Positions 33,695 to 42,539 of a DNA stretch of 64,000 nt are shown piece by piece. Source of the DNA: Streptomyces fradiae (GTDB lineage Bacteria > Actinomycetota > Actinomycetes > Streptomycetales > Streptomycetaceae); the NCBI RefSeq assembly GCF_041270065.1, contig NZ_CP065958.1, forward strand, positions 4,650,001 to 4,714,000. The letters run 5' to 3'. How positions within the stretch are numbered: position 1 is the first letter of the stretch; every line of letters starts with the position of its first letter. The position numbers and the translations under genes were made by a program. The notes beneath the pieces are model-generated. The model saw only the letters and a list, made by a program, of their open reading frames with translations, had not been told where the DNA came from and made no database searches.

Positions 33695-34280
33695 GCTCAT
33701 CCTGATCCGGCACGGGCAGACCGAGTGGAGTCTCTCGGGCCGGCACGCCGGCCGCACCGACGTGCCGCTGACCGCCGCCGGGGAGGCCGCCGCCAGGGCG
33801 CTGGGGCCGAGGTTGGCGTCGCGGCGGCTCGGCGCCGTGTTCAGCAGTCCGTTGGGCCGGGCCATGCGGACGGCCGAGCTGGCCGGGCTGACGGGCGTCA
33901 AGCCCGATCCGGATCTGTTGGAGTGGGACTACGGCGGCTACGAGGGGCTGACCGCCGAGCAGATCAGGGAGTTGAAGCCCGGGTGGGATCTGTGGCGGGA
34001 CGGGGTCGTTCCCGGGGACGCCGATCACCCCGGGGAGGAGCTCCAGCAGGTGGCCGCGCGGGTGGACGCGGTCCTGGGCCGCGTCCGTACGCTCCTGCGC
34101 GCGGGCGACGGAGACGTCGCCGTCGTCGCGCACGGGCATCTCACCCGCGTGCTCACCGTGCGCTGGCTCGGTCTCGACGCCGCCGAGAGCCGGATGTTCG
34201 GGCACCCGCACCCCGGCAGCCTCAGCTTCCTGGCCGAGGAGGACGGGCAGCCGTACGTCTCCGCCTGGAACGTCCCGTAG
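33687..34280 (+). CDS. Histidine phosphatase (phosphoglycerate-mutase-like)
   Basis: 197 residues. N-terminal catalytic motif LILIRHGQTEWS (phosphorylated His), SSPLGRAMRTAELAG (second Arg), acid EWDYGGYEGLT and the distal VVAHGHLTRVL His. These are the residues of broad-specificity phosphatases of this superfamily; there is nothing to show mutase activity or a particular substrate. The ATG at 33687 overlaps the end of DUF397. Confidence 0.9.
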   Translation: MGELILIRHGQTEWSLSGRHAGRTDVPLTAAGEAAARALGPRLASRRLGAVFSSPLGRAMRTAELAGLTGVKPDPDLLEWDYGGYEGLTAEQIRELKPGWDLWRDGVVPGDADHPGEELQQVAARVDAVLGRVRTLLRAGDGDVAVVAHGHLTRVLTVRWLGLDAAESRMFGHPHPGSLSFLAEEDGQPYVSAWNVP

Positions 34281-34317
34281 CCAAGCCGGGCGCACGGGCA
34301 CCTACCGGGTTACGTGA

Positions 34318-34860
34318 TCAGACGCGGCCGTAGAACAGGCTGCCCGGCGCGTCCGGGTCGTTCGAGTAGAAGTGCTCGCGGGTCGCGCGGATGAACTCCT
34401 GGCGGGAGATCGAGCCGTCCCCGTCCGTGTCCAGTCGGTGGAACGCCTCCATCGCGTCGGGCGAGTCGGTCTTCCACACGTCCTTCAGGAGGCGGGCGAA
34501 CTCGTCCCGACTGATCTCGTTGTCGCCGTTGACGTCGACGACGTCGAAGATCGCGTGGGCGGAGCCCTCGACCACGTTGAGGCGGCTGGTGTCGACGGCC
34601 GCCAGCCGGCTGGCGGTGACGAACTCGTCCTTGGTGAGGCGGTCCCCCTGCACGCCCGAGTGACGCAGCAGTTCCATCCAGTTCATCTGCTGGCTGGCGA
34701 CGAGCGCCCTGGCCCGGTACTCGTTCTTGTCGAGCTTGTACGCCGCGATGTAGCGGTCGGCGAGGCTCTGGTAGTCCGACCAGTCCAGGTAGCCGTCGCC
34801 GTTGGCGTCCTTGCTGTCGAACTCGCGCTCAAGCTTGGTGGTGATGACGTCCGTGGTCAT
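34318..34860 (-). CDS. EF-hand calcium-binding protein (calerythrin-like)
   Basis: 180 residues with four EF-hand positions. Three loops look calcium-competent: DANGDGYLDWSD (about 19-30), DVNGDNEISRDE (about 108-119) and DTDGDGSISRQE (about 142-153); the second hand (near GVQGDRLTKDEF) is degenerate. The layout is that of actinobacterial calerythrin-type cytosolic Ca2+-binding proteins used for buffering or signalling. ATG 34860 with GGAAGGA upstream. Monocistronic. Confidence 0.93.
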   Translation of the reverse strand: MTTDVITTKLEREFDSKDANGDGYLDWSDYQSLADRYIAAYKLDKNEYRARALVASQQMNWMELLRHSGVQGDRLTKDEFVTASRLAAVDTSRLNVVEGSAHAIFDVVDVNGDNEISRDEFARLLKDVWKTDSPDAMEAFHRLDTDGDGSISRQEFIRATREHFYSNDPDAPGSLFYGRV

Positions 34861-35018
34861 GGGGCGTCGTGTCCTTCCGTGCCGTGATCTTGTCGTGCGG
34901 GCCTGCTCAGCCTGCTGCAGGAGATCGATCCGGAATAGGGAATTCCGCGGAATCCACTCGTTCCGGTGATCACGGACCGCGTCCATTCACGCGACGCCGC
35001 TGGCCTACGCTGCCCCGC

Positions 35019-36137
35019 GTGGACATAGACCTCGGCAACGGCATCGTCGGCGCGATCCTCGGCGTCGTCTTCGCGACGCTCTTCCAACAGTGGACCCAGG
35101 ACGTGTGGTTCAGGATTCGGCGGCGGTCGGCCGGGGCGGTACGGAGCTTCACGTACCGGCGAGCGCAGAGCGGCGGGGGCGGGCCGGTGGCGTGGTCGAC
35201 GTTCGCGATCGGGCCGCTGCACACCTCCGCGCTGCTCGTCGAGGGGGACGGGGACCAGGCCATCGCGCCCGAGTCCGTACACGTGCAGGTCCTGGAGGGC
35301 GAGGTGCGGCTGCCGGAGGGGATGGAGCCGTGGAGGGAGGAGATCGAGGCGGAGGAGCGCCGGGCCGCCGAGGCGGGGGAGCGGGCGCCGGTGTGGAACG
35401 GACCGCGGTACGCCGTCGAGTCCGTCGAGGTGTCCCGTACCGCGCTCGACGAACGGCCCGAGGTGCACCTGCGGCTGCGGCCCACCGACTACTTCACCTT
35501 CCTCGCCGCCCAGCAGCTCGACCGCCGCCTGCCCGACGGCACCACCCCGCGCGGCCGCTACCTCGACCCGGCCGACCCCCTCGCCGCGCCCGACTTCCTG
35601 CAGTGCAGCTTCGGCGCGAACATCGCCGTCGTCACCGCCGACCACCTCCTCGTGGTCACCCGCCGCAGCAACCGGGTACGGGTCGGCTCCGGGGTCTGGA
35701 ACTCCTCCGTCAACGAGGGCCTGGCCCGCCACATCGACTCCGCCGGCCGCAACGCGCCCGATCTGCACGCCGTCGCCCGGCGCGGCATGCGGGAGGAGCT
35801 GTCGCTCGAACCCCACGAGTACACCCTGGAGTTGCTCGCCTTCGCCCTCGACGTCGAGCGGCGCCAGTGGTGCGCCCACTTCTACGCCCGCCTGAAGGAC
35901 CTGACCGGCGACGGCCTGCGCGAGCGGATGAGCCGCGGCGTCGCGGACCGCTGGGAGCACCAGCACATCGCGTACGTGCCCTTCCGCACAGCCGACGTCA
36001 CCCGCTTCATGCTCGCCCCCGAACGCCTCCACCACTGGGCCCCGGTCGCCCCGTCCCTGTTCCACCTCGCGCTCGTCCACGTCCACGGGCGTGCGTCCGT
36101 GGAACGGGCCGAGGCGCAGGTCGTCCGGAGGCTGTGA
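35019..36137 (+). CDS. Membrane-anchored protein with Nudix-like domain
   Basis: 372 residues. One N-terminal hydrophobic segment (GNGIVGAILGVVFATLF, residues about 6-22) anchors a cytoplasmic body. A stretch VWNSSVNEGLARHIDS ... LHAVARRGMREELSLEP (about residues 225-265) resembles a Nudix box (RGxxEEL) but lacks the full GX5EX7REUXEEXGU pattern; strands before it (IAVVTADHLLVVTRRSNRV) fit the Nudix fold. Catalytic activity is uncertain. GTG 35019 is preferred over upstream starts because the hydrophobic anchor then begins the protein. Confidence 0.7.
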   Translation: MDIDLGNGIVGAILGVVFATLFQQWTQDVWFRIRRRSAGAVRSFTYRRAQSGGGGPVAWSTFAIGPLHTSALLVEGDGDQAIAPESVHVQVLEGEVRLPEGMEPWREEIEAEERRAAEAGERAPVWNGPRYAVESVEVSRTALDERPEVHLRLRPTDYFTFLAAQQLDRRLPDGTTPRGRYLDPADPLAAPDFLQCSFGANIAVVTADHLLVVTRRSNRVRVGSGVWNSSVNEGLARHIDSAGRNAPDLHAVARRGMREELSLEPHEYTLELLAFALDVERRQWCAHFYARLKDLTGDGLRERMSRGVADRWEHQHIAYVPFRTADVTRFMLAPERLHHWAPVAPSLFHLALVHVHGRASVERAEAQVVRRL

Positions 36138-36209
36138 CGCCGGCTCCCCGCCAGCTACGCGTCCGAATACCGCCAGCGGGCGACGTCGCACCAGCGTGAC
36201 CCTGGTGCC

Positions 36210-36728
36210 ATGACCACTACCACGTACACCGCACTCGCCATCCCCTCCGCCGCCCTCGCCCAGCTCCGCTCCGTCGACGACGCCGGGCGCCCCTGCCGGG
36301 CCTTCACGGCCGACGGCGACGCCGCCGGAAGCCCGCTGCGCTGCTGTCTGCGTGCCGCGCGGGCCGGGGAGCGGATCGCGCTCGTGTCGTACGCGCCGCT
36401 GCGGCGGTGGGCGGCCGGGAGCGAGGCCGAGCCCGGGGCGTACGACGAGCAGGGGCCCGTGTTCATCCACGCCGAGGAGTGCGGCGGGCCGGACCCGGCG
36501 CATCGGGCGTACCCCTTCGACCGGCCCGGCGCGCTGCGGACCCTGCGGCGGTACGACGCCGGCGGGCGGATCGTCGGCGGGCGGCTGTTCGAGATCCCGG
36601 AGGCGGCCACGGCCGGGTTCGACCGGGCGTTCGCGGAGGCGTTCGCCGATCCGGGGGTCGCGCTCGTGCACGTACGGGCCGTGGAGTACGGCTGCTTCCA
36701 CTTCGAGGTGCGACGCGACTCCCTCTAG
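36210..36728 (+). CDS. DUF1203 family protein
   Basis: 172 residues. The family pattern is visible: CRCCLR-like RCCLRAARAGERIALVSYAP, GPVFIHAEECGGPD, and a C-terminal VALVHVRAVEYGCFHFEVRR. Function is unknown. The ATG follows the Nudix-like gene by 72 bases. Confidence 0.85.
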   Translation: MTTTTYTALAIPSAALAQLRSVDDAGRPCRAFTADGDAAGSPLRCCLRAARAGERIALVSYAPLRRWAAGSEAEPGAYDEQGPVFIHAEECGGPDPAHRAYPFDRPGALRTLRRYDAGGRIVGGRLFEIPEAATAGFDRAFAEAFADPGVALVHVRAVEYGCFHFEVRRDSL

Positions 36729-36738
36729 GGTCGACCGC

Positions 36739-37458
36739 ATGGTCGATTCCTTCAGTTCGTTCAGTGACGCGTTTCTGTTCGAGGCCGAGCGCCATGCCGC
36801 CTGGGGCGCCGCCCAGTTGGAGGCCCTGATGGGCTTCCTGCCCGAGGGGGAGTGGTCGGCCGACCTGGAGGCCTGCCGCTACCAGCAGGGCGGGGTCGAG
36901 CTGCGAGTCGGCGTCCTCGGGACGTACGACATGAACGACCGGTCCTGGATGTGGGGTTGGGCCAACCCCGGACTTCGCGGCCGGGAGGTGGCCGCGCTCG
37001 CCGGGGCGGTCGAGCGGTACGGGCGGGCGCACGGCATCCCCGAACTCACCGCGGAGGTCCTCGACCTGAGCGGCTTCGAGGACCCGCGGCGGGCCGCCGA
37101 GACGCTGGCCTTCGCCGGGATGGGCGTCGCCGAGGCGCCCGGCTACATCGGCGCGCCCGCCGGCCCCACCACCCAGGTCTACTTCCTGCCCGACGACCCC
37201 CAGGTCCCGCGCCCCGCCCTCGACCCGATCGCCCTGCCGCGCGTGCTGCTCACCGGCGCCGGCCTGATCGGCCACTCGGCCCGCCATGTCGTCGAGGGCT
37301 ACCTCGACCACCACGGCGCCCCGTACCGCGCCGAGCCCGCCCGAATCGTCGCCGACCTTCCGGGCGGCGCCGGCACGGCCGACATCACCTTCGACTCCCT
37401 CGGCCGCATCGCGGGCGTGGAGATGAAGGTCCTGCCGAAGGACCCGCGGACCCTTTAG
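36739..37458 (+). CDS. DUF6882-type protein of unknown function
   Basis: 239 residues, Trp-rich, with WSADLEACRYQQGGVELRVG, LGTYDMNDRSWMWGWANP and a C-terminal YRAEPARIVADL, pattern of a Streptomyces family (I believe DUF6882). Ten bases after the DUF1203 stop and in the same direction, so probably co-transcribed. Catalytic motifs are not evident. Confidence 0.75.
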   Translation: MVDSFSSFSDAFLFEAERHAAWGAAQLEALMGFLPEGEWSADLEACRYQQGGVELRVGVLGTYDMNDRSWMWGWANPGLRGREVAALAGAVERYGRAHGIPELTAEVLDLSGFEDPRRAAETLAFAGMGVAEAPGYIGAPAGPTTQVYFLPDDPQVPRPALDPIALPRVLLTGAGLIGHSARHVVEGYLDHHGAPYRAEPARIVADLPGGAGTADITFDSLGRIAGVEMKVLPKDPRTL

Positions 37459-37483
37459 CCGTCGCCCGGCCGGTCAGCTTGGC

Positions 37484-37936
37484 TTACTGCACGCAGAACT
37501 CGTTGCCCTCCGGGTCCTCCATCACCGTCCAGGAACCGCCCTGCTCCGCGACCTCCCGCAGCACCTTCGCGCCCAGGCCGGTGAGCCGGGCGACCTCCGC
37601 GTCGCGGGTGCCCTTCGGGGGGTGGAGGTCGAGGTGGAGGCGGTTCTTGACGGTCTTCGGCTCGGGCACGCGCTGGAAGAGGATGCGGTGCCCGAGGCCG
37701 GTGTCGGTGTCCGGGTCGAACGGGTCGTCCGGGTGCCGTACGGCCGCGAGGTCGCGCCAGGCGAGCCGGCCCCGGACGGTGAGCGTGGCCTCGGCGGGGG
37801 CCGCGCCCGCGTCGAGGAGCCGGGTGATGAGGGGGCTGTGGTCCTCCTCGTGGTAGGCGAGGGCGGCGGCCCAGAACGCGGCCTGGGCGTGCGGGTCCGC
37901 CGCGTCGATGACGAGCTTCCAGTGGAGTGCGGTCAT
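37484..37936 (-). CDS. VOC (glyoxalase/bleomycin-resistance) superfamily protein
   Basis: 150 residues. Paired beta-alpha-beta-beta-beta modules: LHWKLVIDAADPHAQAAFWA at the start, and NRLHLDLHPPKGTRDAEVAR with WTVMEDPEGNEFCVQ at the end. Possible metal ligands are His (LHWKL), His (LHLDL) and Glu (GNEFC). Substrate unknown; such proteins range from ring-cleaving dioxygenases to drug-binding proteins. ATG with AGGGACG close upstream. Confidence 0.85.
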   Translation of the reverse strand: MTALHWKLVIDAADPHAQAAFWAAALAYHEEDHSPLITRLLDAGAAPAEATLTVRGRLAWRDLAAVRHPDDPFDPDTDTGLGHRILFQRVPEPKTVKNRLHLDLHPPKGTRDAEVARLTGLGAKVLREVAEQGGSWTVMEDPEGNEFCVQ

Positions 37937-38029
37937 CGTCCCTTTATAGGCGCGGCCACTGACATCGGCCCCTCGTGCTGCGACGAAGGTCACGGCCGGA
38001 ATCCGCCCGCGCGCGCGTAATGTAAAGGA

Positions 38030-38347
38030 ATGAACGATTCGCCCGACTGCCCCCTGGTCGGTGTCGCCGCTACGTACATGCCCCGGCTCTCGGAGTTCGG
38101 CTTCGAGCCGGGGCTGGTGGCCGCCGTCGATCAGCACGCGGCGGCCGTGTGCGACGCCCTGATCCCCGCCCAGCGCGGCCCCCGCCCGCGCACCGTGCGC
38201 CGCGAGGAACTCGCCGACTACGTCCTCGGGTTCACCGACTGGCTGACCGAGGTCGACTGGATCGAACCGATCGGCCACGACTTCGCCACCCTGCGGCTGA
38301 CCGCCGTCTGCTGGCTGATCCGCGAGCACGACCTGCTGGCGGCGTAG
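38030..38347 (+). CDS. Small protein, DUF6401-like
   Basis: 105 residues, acidic and helical ([58 protein letters not shown]). I recall this pattern from a Streptomyces DUF family near natural-product genes, but no function is known and no such cluster is here. Start ATG with AAAGGA four bases upstream. Confidence 0.7.
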   Translation: MNDSPDCPLVGVAATYMPRLSEFGFEPGLVAAVDQHAAAVCDALIPAQRGPRPRTVRREELADYVLGFTDWLTEVDWIEPIGHDFATLRLTAVCWLIREHDLLAA

Positions 38348-38990
38348 CCGCCGGGCCGGCCGGGGCCGGCGGGAGCGGGTCCGGGAGCTGATTGCCGCCC
38401 GGCGCCCGACCTCGCCCGATTGCCGTCCGGCTGACCGCCACGGTCCGGGGCCGGCCGGTCCCGGACCGGTGCCTGCTCGCTGTCGGCCGAGGCCGGTGGA
38501 CACCGGGCCCGAGCCCCGACCGTGCTCGATCGCCATCCGCCCGCGCCCGGCGAACGCCCATCCGCCACCTGTGCCCGGCCGACCCGGGGCCGGTGGGGGA
38601 AACCGAGCCCGGCCCGCCGTTCGGCGGCACTCGGCCGCCAGGCCGACCTCCGGTCCGGCCGACCTGGTCCGTCGGCGGACCGCTGTCCGGCTGCGGCCCG
38701 GTCCATCAGCGCCCGGCCCGGCCGACCTCCGGCCCGGCCGCCCCGGTCCATCAGCGCCCGGTCTGGCCGACCTCCGGTCTGGCCGACCTGGTCCGTCGCG
38801 GACCGTCGTCCGGCGGCGCTCGGTCGCTGTCCGGCTGGCGGCTCGGTCCATCAGCTTCCGGGACGGCCGACCTCCGGTCTGGCCGACCCGGTCCGTCGCG
38901 GACCACCGTCCGGCTGCGGCCCGGCTCATCAGCCCCGGACCGGCCGACCCGGTCCGGCGGCGGACCGCCCCCGTACCCCGCCCAGCGTCC
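38348..38990. repeat. Non-coding region with degenerate GC-rich repeats and hairpins
   Basis: 643 bases without a credible gene between two convergent genes. From about 38639 to 38966 a unit starting GGCCGACCTCCGG(T/C) recurs at 38641, 38720, 38765 and 38865 (and shortened at 38942), often followed by GGTCCATCAG. Most units contain a small hairpin GGTCCG-N3/4-CGGACC (38666-38681, 38790-38804, 38890-38904, 38951-38966). Unit lengths vary from 45 to 100 bases, so this is an eroded repeat and not a CRISPR array. Reading frames through it are low-complexity Arg/Pro/Gly and look like shadows. Confidence 0.75.
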
Positions 38991-39830
38991 TCACCCCATC
39001 CGCGGCGGCGGCTCCTCGCCCCCACCCTGCTCGCCCCGAGCGCCGCGCTCGCGGCGCTCCATGCCCTGCCGCTCCTGGGCGGAGGGGAGGCCGCGCTGGG
39101 CGTCCTCGCGGCCCTGCTGGTAGGCGGAGATCTGGTCCTTGGCGCGGGCGGTCTCGGTCTCGGCGGTCGAGAGCCAGCGCTCCCAGCGGGAGCGCATCGG
39201 GGTGATCATGCCGCCGCCGACACCGACGATCACGACGCCCGCGATGGTCGCGAGCACGGCGGTGAGCAGCGGGCCGGTGATCGCGGTGGCGATGCCGGCC
39301 TGGCCGAGCGCGGCGATCACGCCGAGCGCCACGATGAAGGCCCAGATCGCCGTGGCGACGACCTTGCCGTACGACATCTGGGCGAGCGCCCCGCCCACGA
39401 TGTCCCGGACGGCGCGGGCGATGGCCATCGCCACGACCACGATGACGCAGGCGACGATCGCCCGGGGCAGCCAGGCCACGATGCCGTTGATCATGACGCT
39501 GACCGGGTTGGGGCCGAAGACCCCGAAGGCCAGCTGCAGGGCGATCAGCAGGATCGCGTAGTAGAGGATCTTGACGATGATGCCGGTGGCGTCGTACTTC
39601 GAGCCCTTCAGCGTGTTCGCGACACCGCTGCGTTCGGCCATCCGCTCGAAGCCGACGCGGCGCAGCAGACGGTCCGCGACGCGGGCGATGAGCTTCGCGA
39701 CGAACCAGCCGATGAGCAGGATCGCGAGGAAGCCGATGAACTTCGGGATGAACTCGGCGATCGCCGACCAGGCGTCCGTGAATCCTTGGCCGAAGTCCAC
39801 CGAGAGGGCGAGGGGGAGGGGGTGCGTCAT
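38991..39830 (-). CDS. MscS/CmpX-type membrane protein (TM-helix repeat family)
   Basis: 279 residues. Several hydrophobic segments, each followed by the amphipathic pattern of the mechanosensitive-channel TM-helix family: FIPKFIGFLAILLIGWFVAK with RVADRLLRRVGF, then VKILYYAILLIALQLAFGVF, LPRAIVACVIVVVAMAIARA and IAGVVIVGVGGGM. It lacks the large MscS beta domain, so it is of the CmpX kind rather than a full MscS channel. The last 50 residues are charged and Gln/Glu/Arg-rich. ATG 39830 gives the typical N-terminus. Confidence 0.85.
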   Translation of the reverse strand: MTHPLPLALSVDFGQGFTDAWSAIAEFIPKFIGFLAILLIGWFVAKLIARVADRLLRRVGFERMAERSGVANTLKGSKYDATGIIVKILYYAILLIALQLAFGVFGPNPVSVMINGIVAWLPRAIVACVIVVVAMAIARAVRDIVGGALAQMSYGKVVATAIWAFIVALGVIAALGQAGIATAITGPLLTAVLATIAGVVIVGVGGGMITPMRSRWERWLSTAETETARAKDQISAYQQGREDAQRGLPSAQERQGMERRERGARGEQGGGEEPPPRMG

Positions 39831-39923
39831 GGCACGGTCTCTCTTCGGAGAGGCGACGGGCCCGCCCGGGGGCGCGCCCCTTGACTCCCGACGTAACACC
39901 GCCCCCGCGGCCCTCGCGCGCGG

Positions 39924-40937
39924 TCAGCGGCCGGGCTGCGCCGATGGGGTGGAAAGCGCCTCCGGAGGGGCCGCCACGGTCGCTGCGGTCTCCACGTTCG
40001 CCATGGCCGCGGCCTCCGCCTCCGCCTTCGCCGCCTCCACCGCCGCCCGGCTGCGGCGCGCCGTGCGCAGGGCGTCCCAGCTGAGGATCGTCAGGGCCAG
40101 CCACACCAGCGAGAAGCCCGCCCAGCGCTCCGCCGGCATCGCCTCGTGGAAGTAGGCGACGCCGAGCAGGAACTGGAAGACCGGCGCCAGGTACTGCAGC
40201 AGGCCGAGCGTGGAGAGCGGGACGCGGATCGCGGCGGCGCCGAAGCAGATCAGCGGGATCGCGGTCACCAGGCCGGTCGCGGCGAGCAGCGCCGCGTGCC
40301 CGGCGCCGTGCGCGCCGAAGGCCAGGGAACCGGAATTGCCCAGCCACAGCAGATAGCCGAGCGCGGGCAGGAACTGCACGGCGGTCTCGGCGGCGAGCGA
40401 TTCCAGGCCGCCGATGTTCACCTGCTTCTTCACCAGGCCGTAGAGCGCGAAGGAGAAGGCGAGGGTGAGCGAGACCCACGGCGGGCGCCCGGCGCCGACC
40501 GCGAGGACGACCACGGCGGCGAAGCCGACCCCGACCGCCACCCACTGCGCCCGGCGCAGCCGCTCCTTCAGGACGAGGACGCCGAGGGCGATGGTGACGA
40601 GCGGGTTGATGAAGTAGCCGAGGGAGGCCTCGACGACCCGGCCGTCGTTGACGGCCCAGATGTAGACGCCCCAGTTGACGCTGATCACGGTCGCGGCGAC
40701 GGTGATGAGCGCGAGCTTGCGCGGGCTGCGCACCAGCTCGCGTATCCAGCCCCAGCGGCGCAGCGCGAGCAGCGCGAGGCCGACGACCGCGAGCGACCAG
40801 ACCATCCGGTGGGCCAGGATCTCGACCGCGCCGGCCGGCTTGACCAGCGGCCAGAAGAGCGGGACCAGACCCCACATGCCGTAGGCGCCGATCCCGTAGA
40901 GCAGTCCCGCTCGTGCCTCGTTCTTCTTCGTCTCCAC
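39924..40937 (-). CDS. rarD: EamA-family permease, RarD type
   Basis: 337 residues with ten hydrophobic segments and the RarD signature near the N-terminus (GLLYGIGAYGMWGLVPLFWP, then VEILAHRMVWSL). SLGYFINPLVTIALGVLVLKERLRRAQWVA matches the first EamA repeat and LLQYLAPVFQFLLGVAYFHE the second. Transport substrate unknown. The Ala/Glu-rich C-terminal 45 residues are an extension. GTG start with GGGAGG seven bases upstream. Confidence 0.92.
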   Translation of the reverse strand: METKKNEARAGLLYGIGAYGMWGLVPLFWPLVKPAGAVEILAHRMVWSLAVVGLALLALRRWGWIRELVRSPRKLALITVAATVISVNWGVYIWAVNDGRVVEASLGYFINPLVTIALGVLVLKERLRRAQWVAVGVGFAAVVVLAVGAGRPPWVSLTLAFSFALYGLVKKQVNIGGLESLAAETAVQFLPALGYLLWLGNSGSLAFGAHGAGHAALLAATGLVTAIPLICFGAAAIRVPLSTLGLLQYLAPVFQFLLGVAYFHEAMPAERWAGFSLVWLALTILSWDALRTARRSRAAVEAAKAEAEAAAMANVETAATVAAPPEALSTPSAQPGR

Positions 40938-41075
40938 CGGACCTCCCGCTCCGTCGGCCCTGCGCCGCGCATACCTGACGAAGGTAGCGCCGAGCAGGGC
41001 CGGCTGTCATGCCCGTATCGCCATACGGTCCTGACCGATCAAGAAGACCTGTGACGAGGAGGGTGACGCGGCCTC

Positions 41076-41942
41076 CTACGAAGCCGCCAGCGCCGCCTTG
41101 ATCGTCTCGGCGATCGGCGTGGTCGGGCGGCCGATGAGGCGGGACAGGTCGTTCCCGCGGGCGGCGAGGGCGCCGCGCGCGACGGCCGCGTCGACGTCGA
41201 CCAGGATCTCGGCGAAGGGCTGCGGCAGGCCGGCGCCGAGCAGGATCTCCAGGTGGGCCGCGGCCGGCACGTCGGAGTGGACGATCGCCTTGCCGGAGTG
41301 CCGGGCGACCTCCGCCGCGTACTCGGCGAAGGACCACGACACGTCGCCGCTCAGCTCGTACGCCCGGCCGGTGTGCTCGTCGAGCGGGCCGGTGAGTACG
41401 GCGGCGGCCGCGGCGGCGTAGTCGGCGCGGGTGGCGGAGGCGATCCGCCCCTCGCCGGCGTTGGCGACGACGGCGCCGTGGGCGAGCACGGGCGCGAGGT
41501 TCTCGGTGTAGTTCTCCGTGTACCAGCCGTTGCGCAGGAAGGTGTACGGCAGGCCGGAGTCGAGGACCGCCTGCTCGGTCGCCTTGTGCTCGTCGGCGAG
41601 CCGGAAGTCGGCGTCCGGGCCGCCGAGGACGCCGGTGTACGCGAGCTGGGCGACGCCGGCGGCCTTGGCGGCGCTGATCACGGCGGTGTGCTGCGGCACC
41701 CGCTGCCCGACCTCGCTGCCGGAGATCAGCAGCACCCGGTCCCCGGCGGCGAAGGCCCCGGCCAGCGTCTGGGGCCGGGAGTAGTCGGCGATCCGCAGCT
41801 CGACCCCGCGCTCGGCCAGGTCGGCGGCCTTCGCCTTGTCGCGGACGACGGCCACGACGTTCCCGGCGGGCTCGGTGGCGAGGAGGGCGTCGATGACGAG
41901 GCGGCCGAGCTTTCCGGTGGCTCCGGTGACGACGATGCTCAT
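41076..41942 (-). CDS. NAD(P)H-binding oxidoreductase, NmrA/Qor2-like
   Basis: 288 residues, atypical short-chain dehydrogenase. The Rossmann start is VVTGATGKLGRLVIDALL (GATGxxG), followed by VVAVVRDKAKAADLAERGVE, and FLRNGWYTENYTEN as in NADPH-quinone reductase 2 proteins. The divergent HxlR gene makes this pair resemble corynebacterial QorR/qor2, where a redox-sensitive repressor controls the quinone reductase. Starts 99 bases from the regulator. Confidence 0.9.
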   Translation of the reverse strand: MSIVVTGATGKLGRLVIDALLATEPAGNVVAVVRDKAKAADLAERGVELRIADYSRPQTLAGAFAAGDRVLLISGSEVGQRVPQHTAVISAAKAAGVAQLAYTGVLGGPDADFRLADEHKATEQAVLDSGLPYTFLRNGWYTENYTENLAPVLAHGAVVANAGEGRIASATRADYAAAAAAVLTGPLDEHTGRAYELSGDVSWSFAEYAAEVARHSGKAIVHSDVPAAAHLEILLGAGLPQPFAEILVDVDAAVARGALAARGNDLSRLIGRPTTPIAETIKAALAAS

Positions 41943-42013
41943 GGGGGTCTCTTCCTTCACTCCGGCGTTGGTTGGTGGCGTACTCACCGTAAGTCGGGCG
42001 CTAACCATTCGTA

Positions 42014-42038
42014 AGTACCCACTTTGAAGTAAGGTACT
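42014..42038. promoter_or_regulatory. Candidate QorR-type operator AGTACC-N13-GGTACT
   Basis: Six-base inverted repeats at 42014-42019 and 42033-42038 in the 99-base gap between the divergent oxidoreductase and HxlR regulator genes; GTAAG half-words recur around it (42011, 41990). It ends three bases before the regulator start, so binding would block its own expression. Confidence 0.5.
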
Positions 42039-42041
42039 GGT

Positions 42042-42464
42042 ATGCCGGTAAGTGGAGAGCCCTCGAAGAGCGAGAAGAAGCCCGACATCAACGATGCGAT
42101 GTGTCCCTCGCGCCTCGTCCTGGAGCACGTCACCAGCCGCTGGGGCGTCCTGATCCTGATCGCCCTGCTCGACCGCTCCTACCGCTTCAGCGAACTGCGC
42201 CGGAAGATCGGCGGGGTCAGCGAGAAGATGCTCACCCAGACCCTCCAGACCCTGGAGCGCGACGGCTTCGTGCACCGCGCCGCCCAGCCGGTCATCCCGC
42301 CCCGCGTCGACTACAGCCTCACCCCGCTCGGCGCCGAGGCCGCCCGCCTGATCGCGGAGCTCGGTCGCTGGACCGAGCAGCGGCTCGGTGCCGTGGAGGA
42401 GGCCCGCGAGCGCTACGACGAGCGGCGCGCGGAGTCCCGCCGGGCGCAGGCGATGTCTCAATGA
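42042..42464 (+). CDS. HxlR-family regulator (QorR-like)
   Basis: 140 residues. Winged helix of the HxlR family: CPSRLVLEHVTSRWGVLILI, FSELRRKIGGVSEKMLTQTL, LERDGFVHRAAQPVIPPRVD and YSLTPLGAE. The single N-terminal cysteine (Cys21, in AMCPS) is at the position used for redox sensing in QorR, HypR and similar proteins. It probably represses the divergent quinone-reductase-like gene until oxidised. Confidence 0.9.
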   Translation: MPVSGEPSKSEKKPDINDAMCPSRLVLEHVTSRWGVLILIALLDRSYRFSELRRKIGGVSEKMLTQTLQTLERDGFVHRAAQPVIPPRVDYSLTPLGAEAARLIAELGRWTEQRLGAVEEARERYDERRAESRRAQAMSQ

Positions 42465-42539
42465 TCCTGTTTCCAGGGCTTGTTGGTGCCCCGCGTCGTA
42501 CGATCTGCTGACCATGTGATGTGTGGGGGCGGGGGAATC

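Noticed and set aside
33687-34280. Phosphoglycerate mutase of glycolysis
   Set aside because: The RHG and distal His motifs are shared by the whole superfamily, the protein is shorter than the housekeeping enzyme, and the neighbourhood is regulatory.
38639-38966. Possible CRISPR array
   Set aside because: Units differ in length (45-100 bases) and sequence, no constant repeat with unique spacers, and no cas genes in the window.
38392-39123. Several overlapping open frames in the repeat region 38348-38990, both strands
   Set aside because: Only Arg/Pro/Gly/Ala low-complexity translations, no ribosome-binding site, and length set by the repeat itself.
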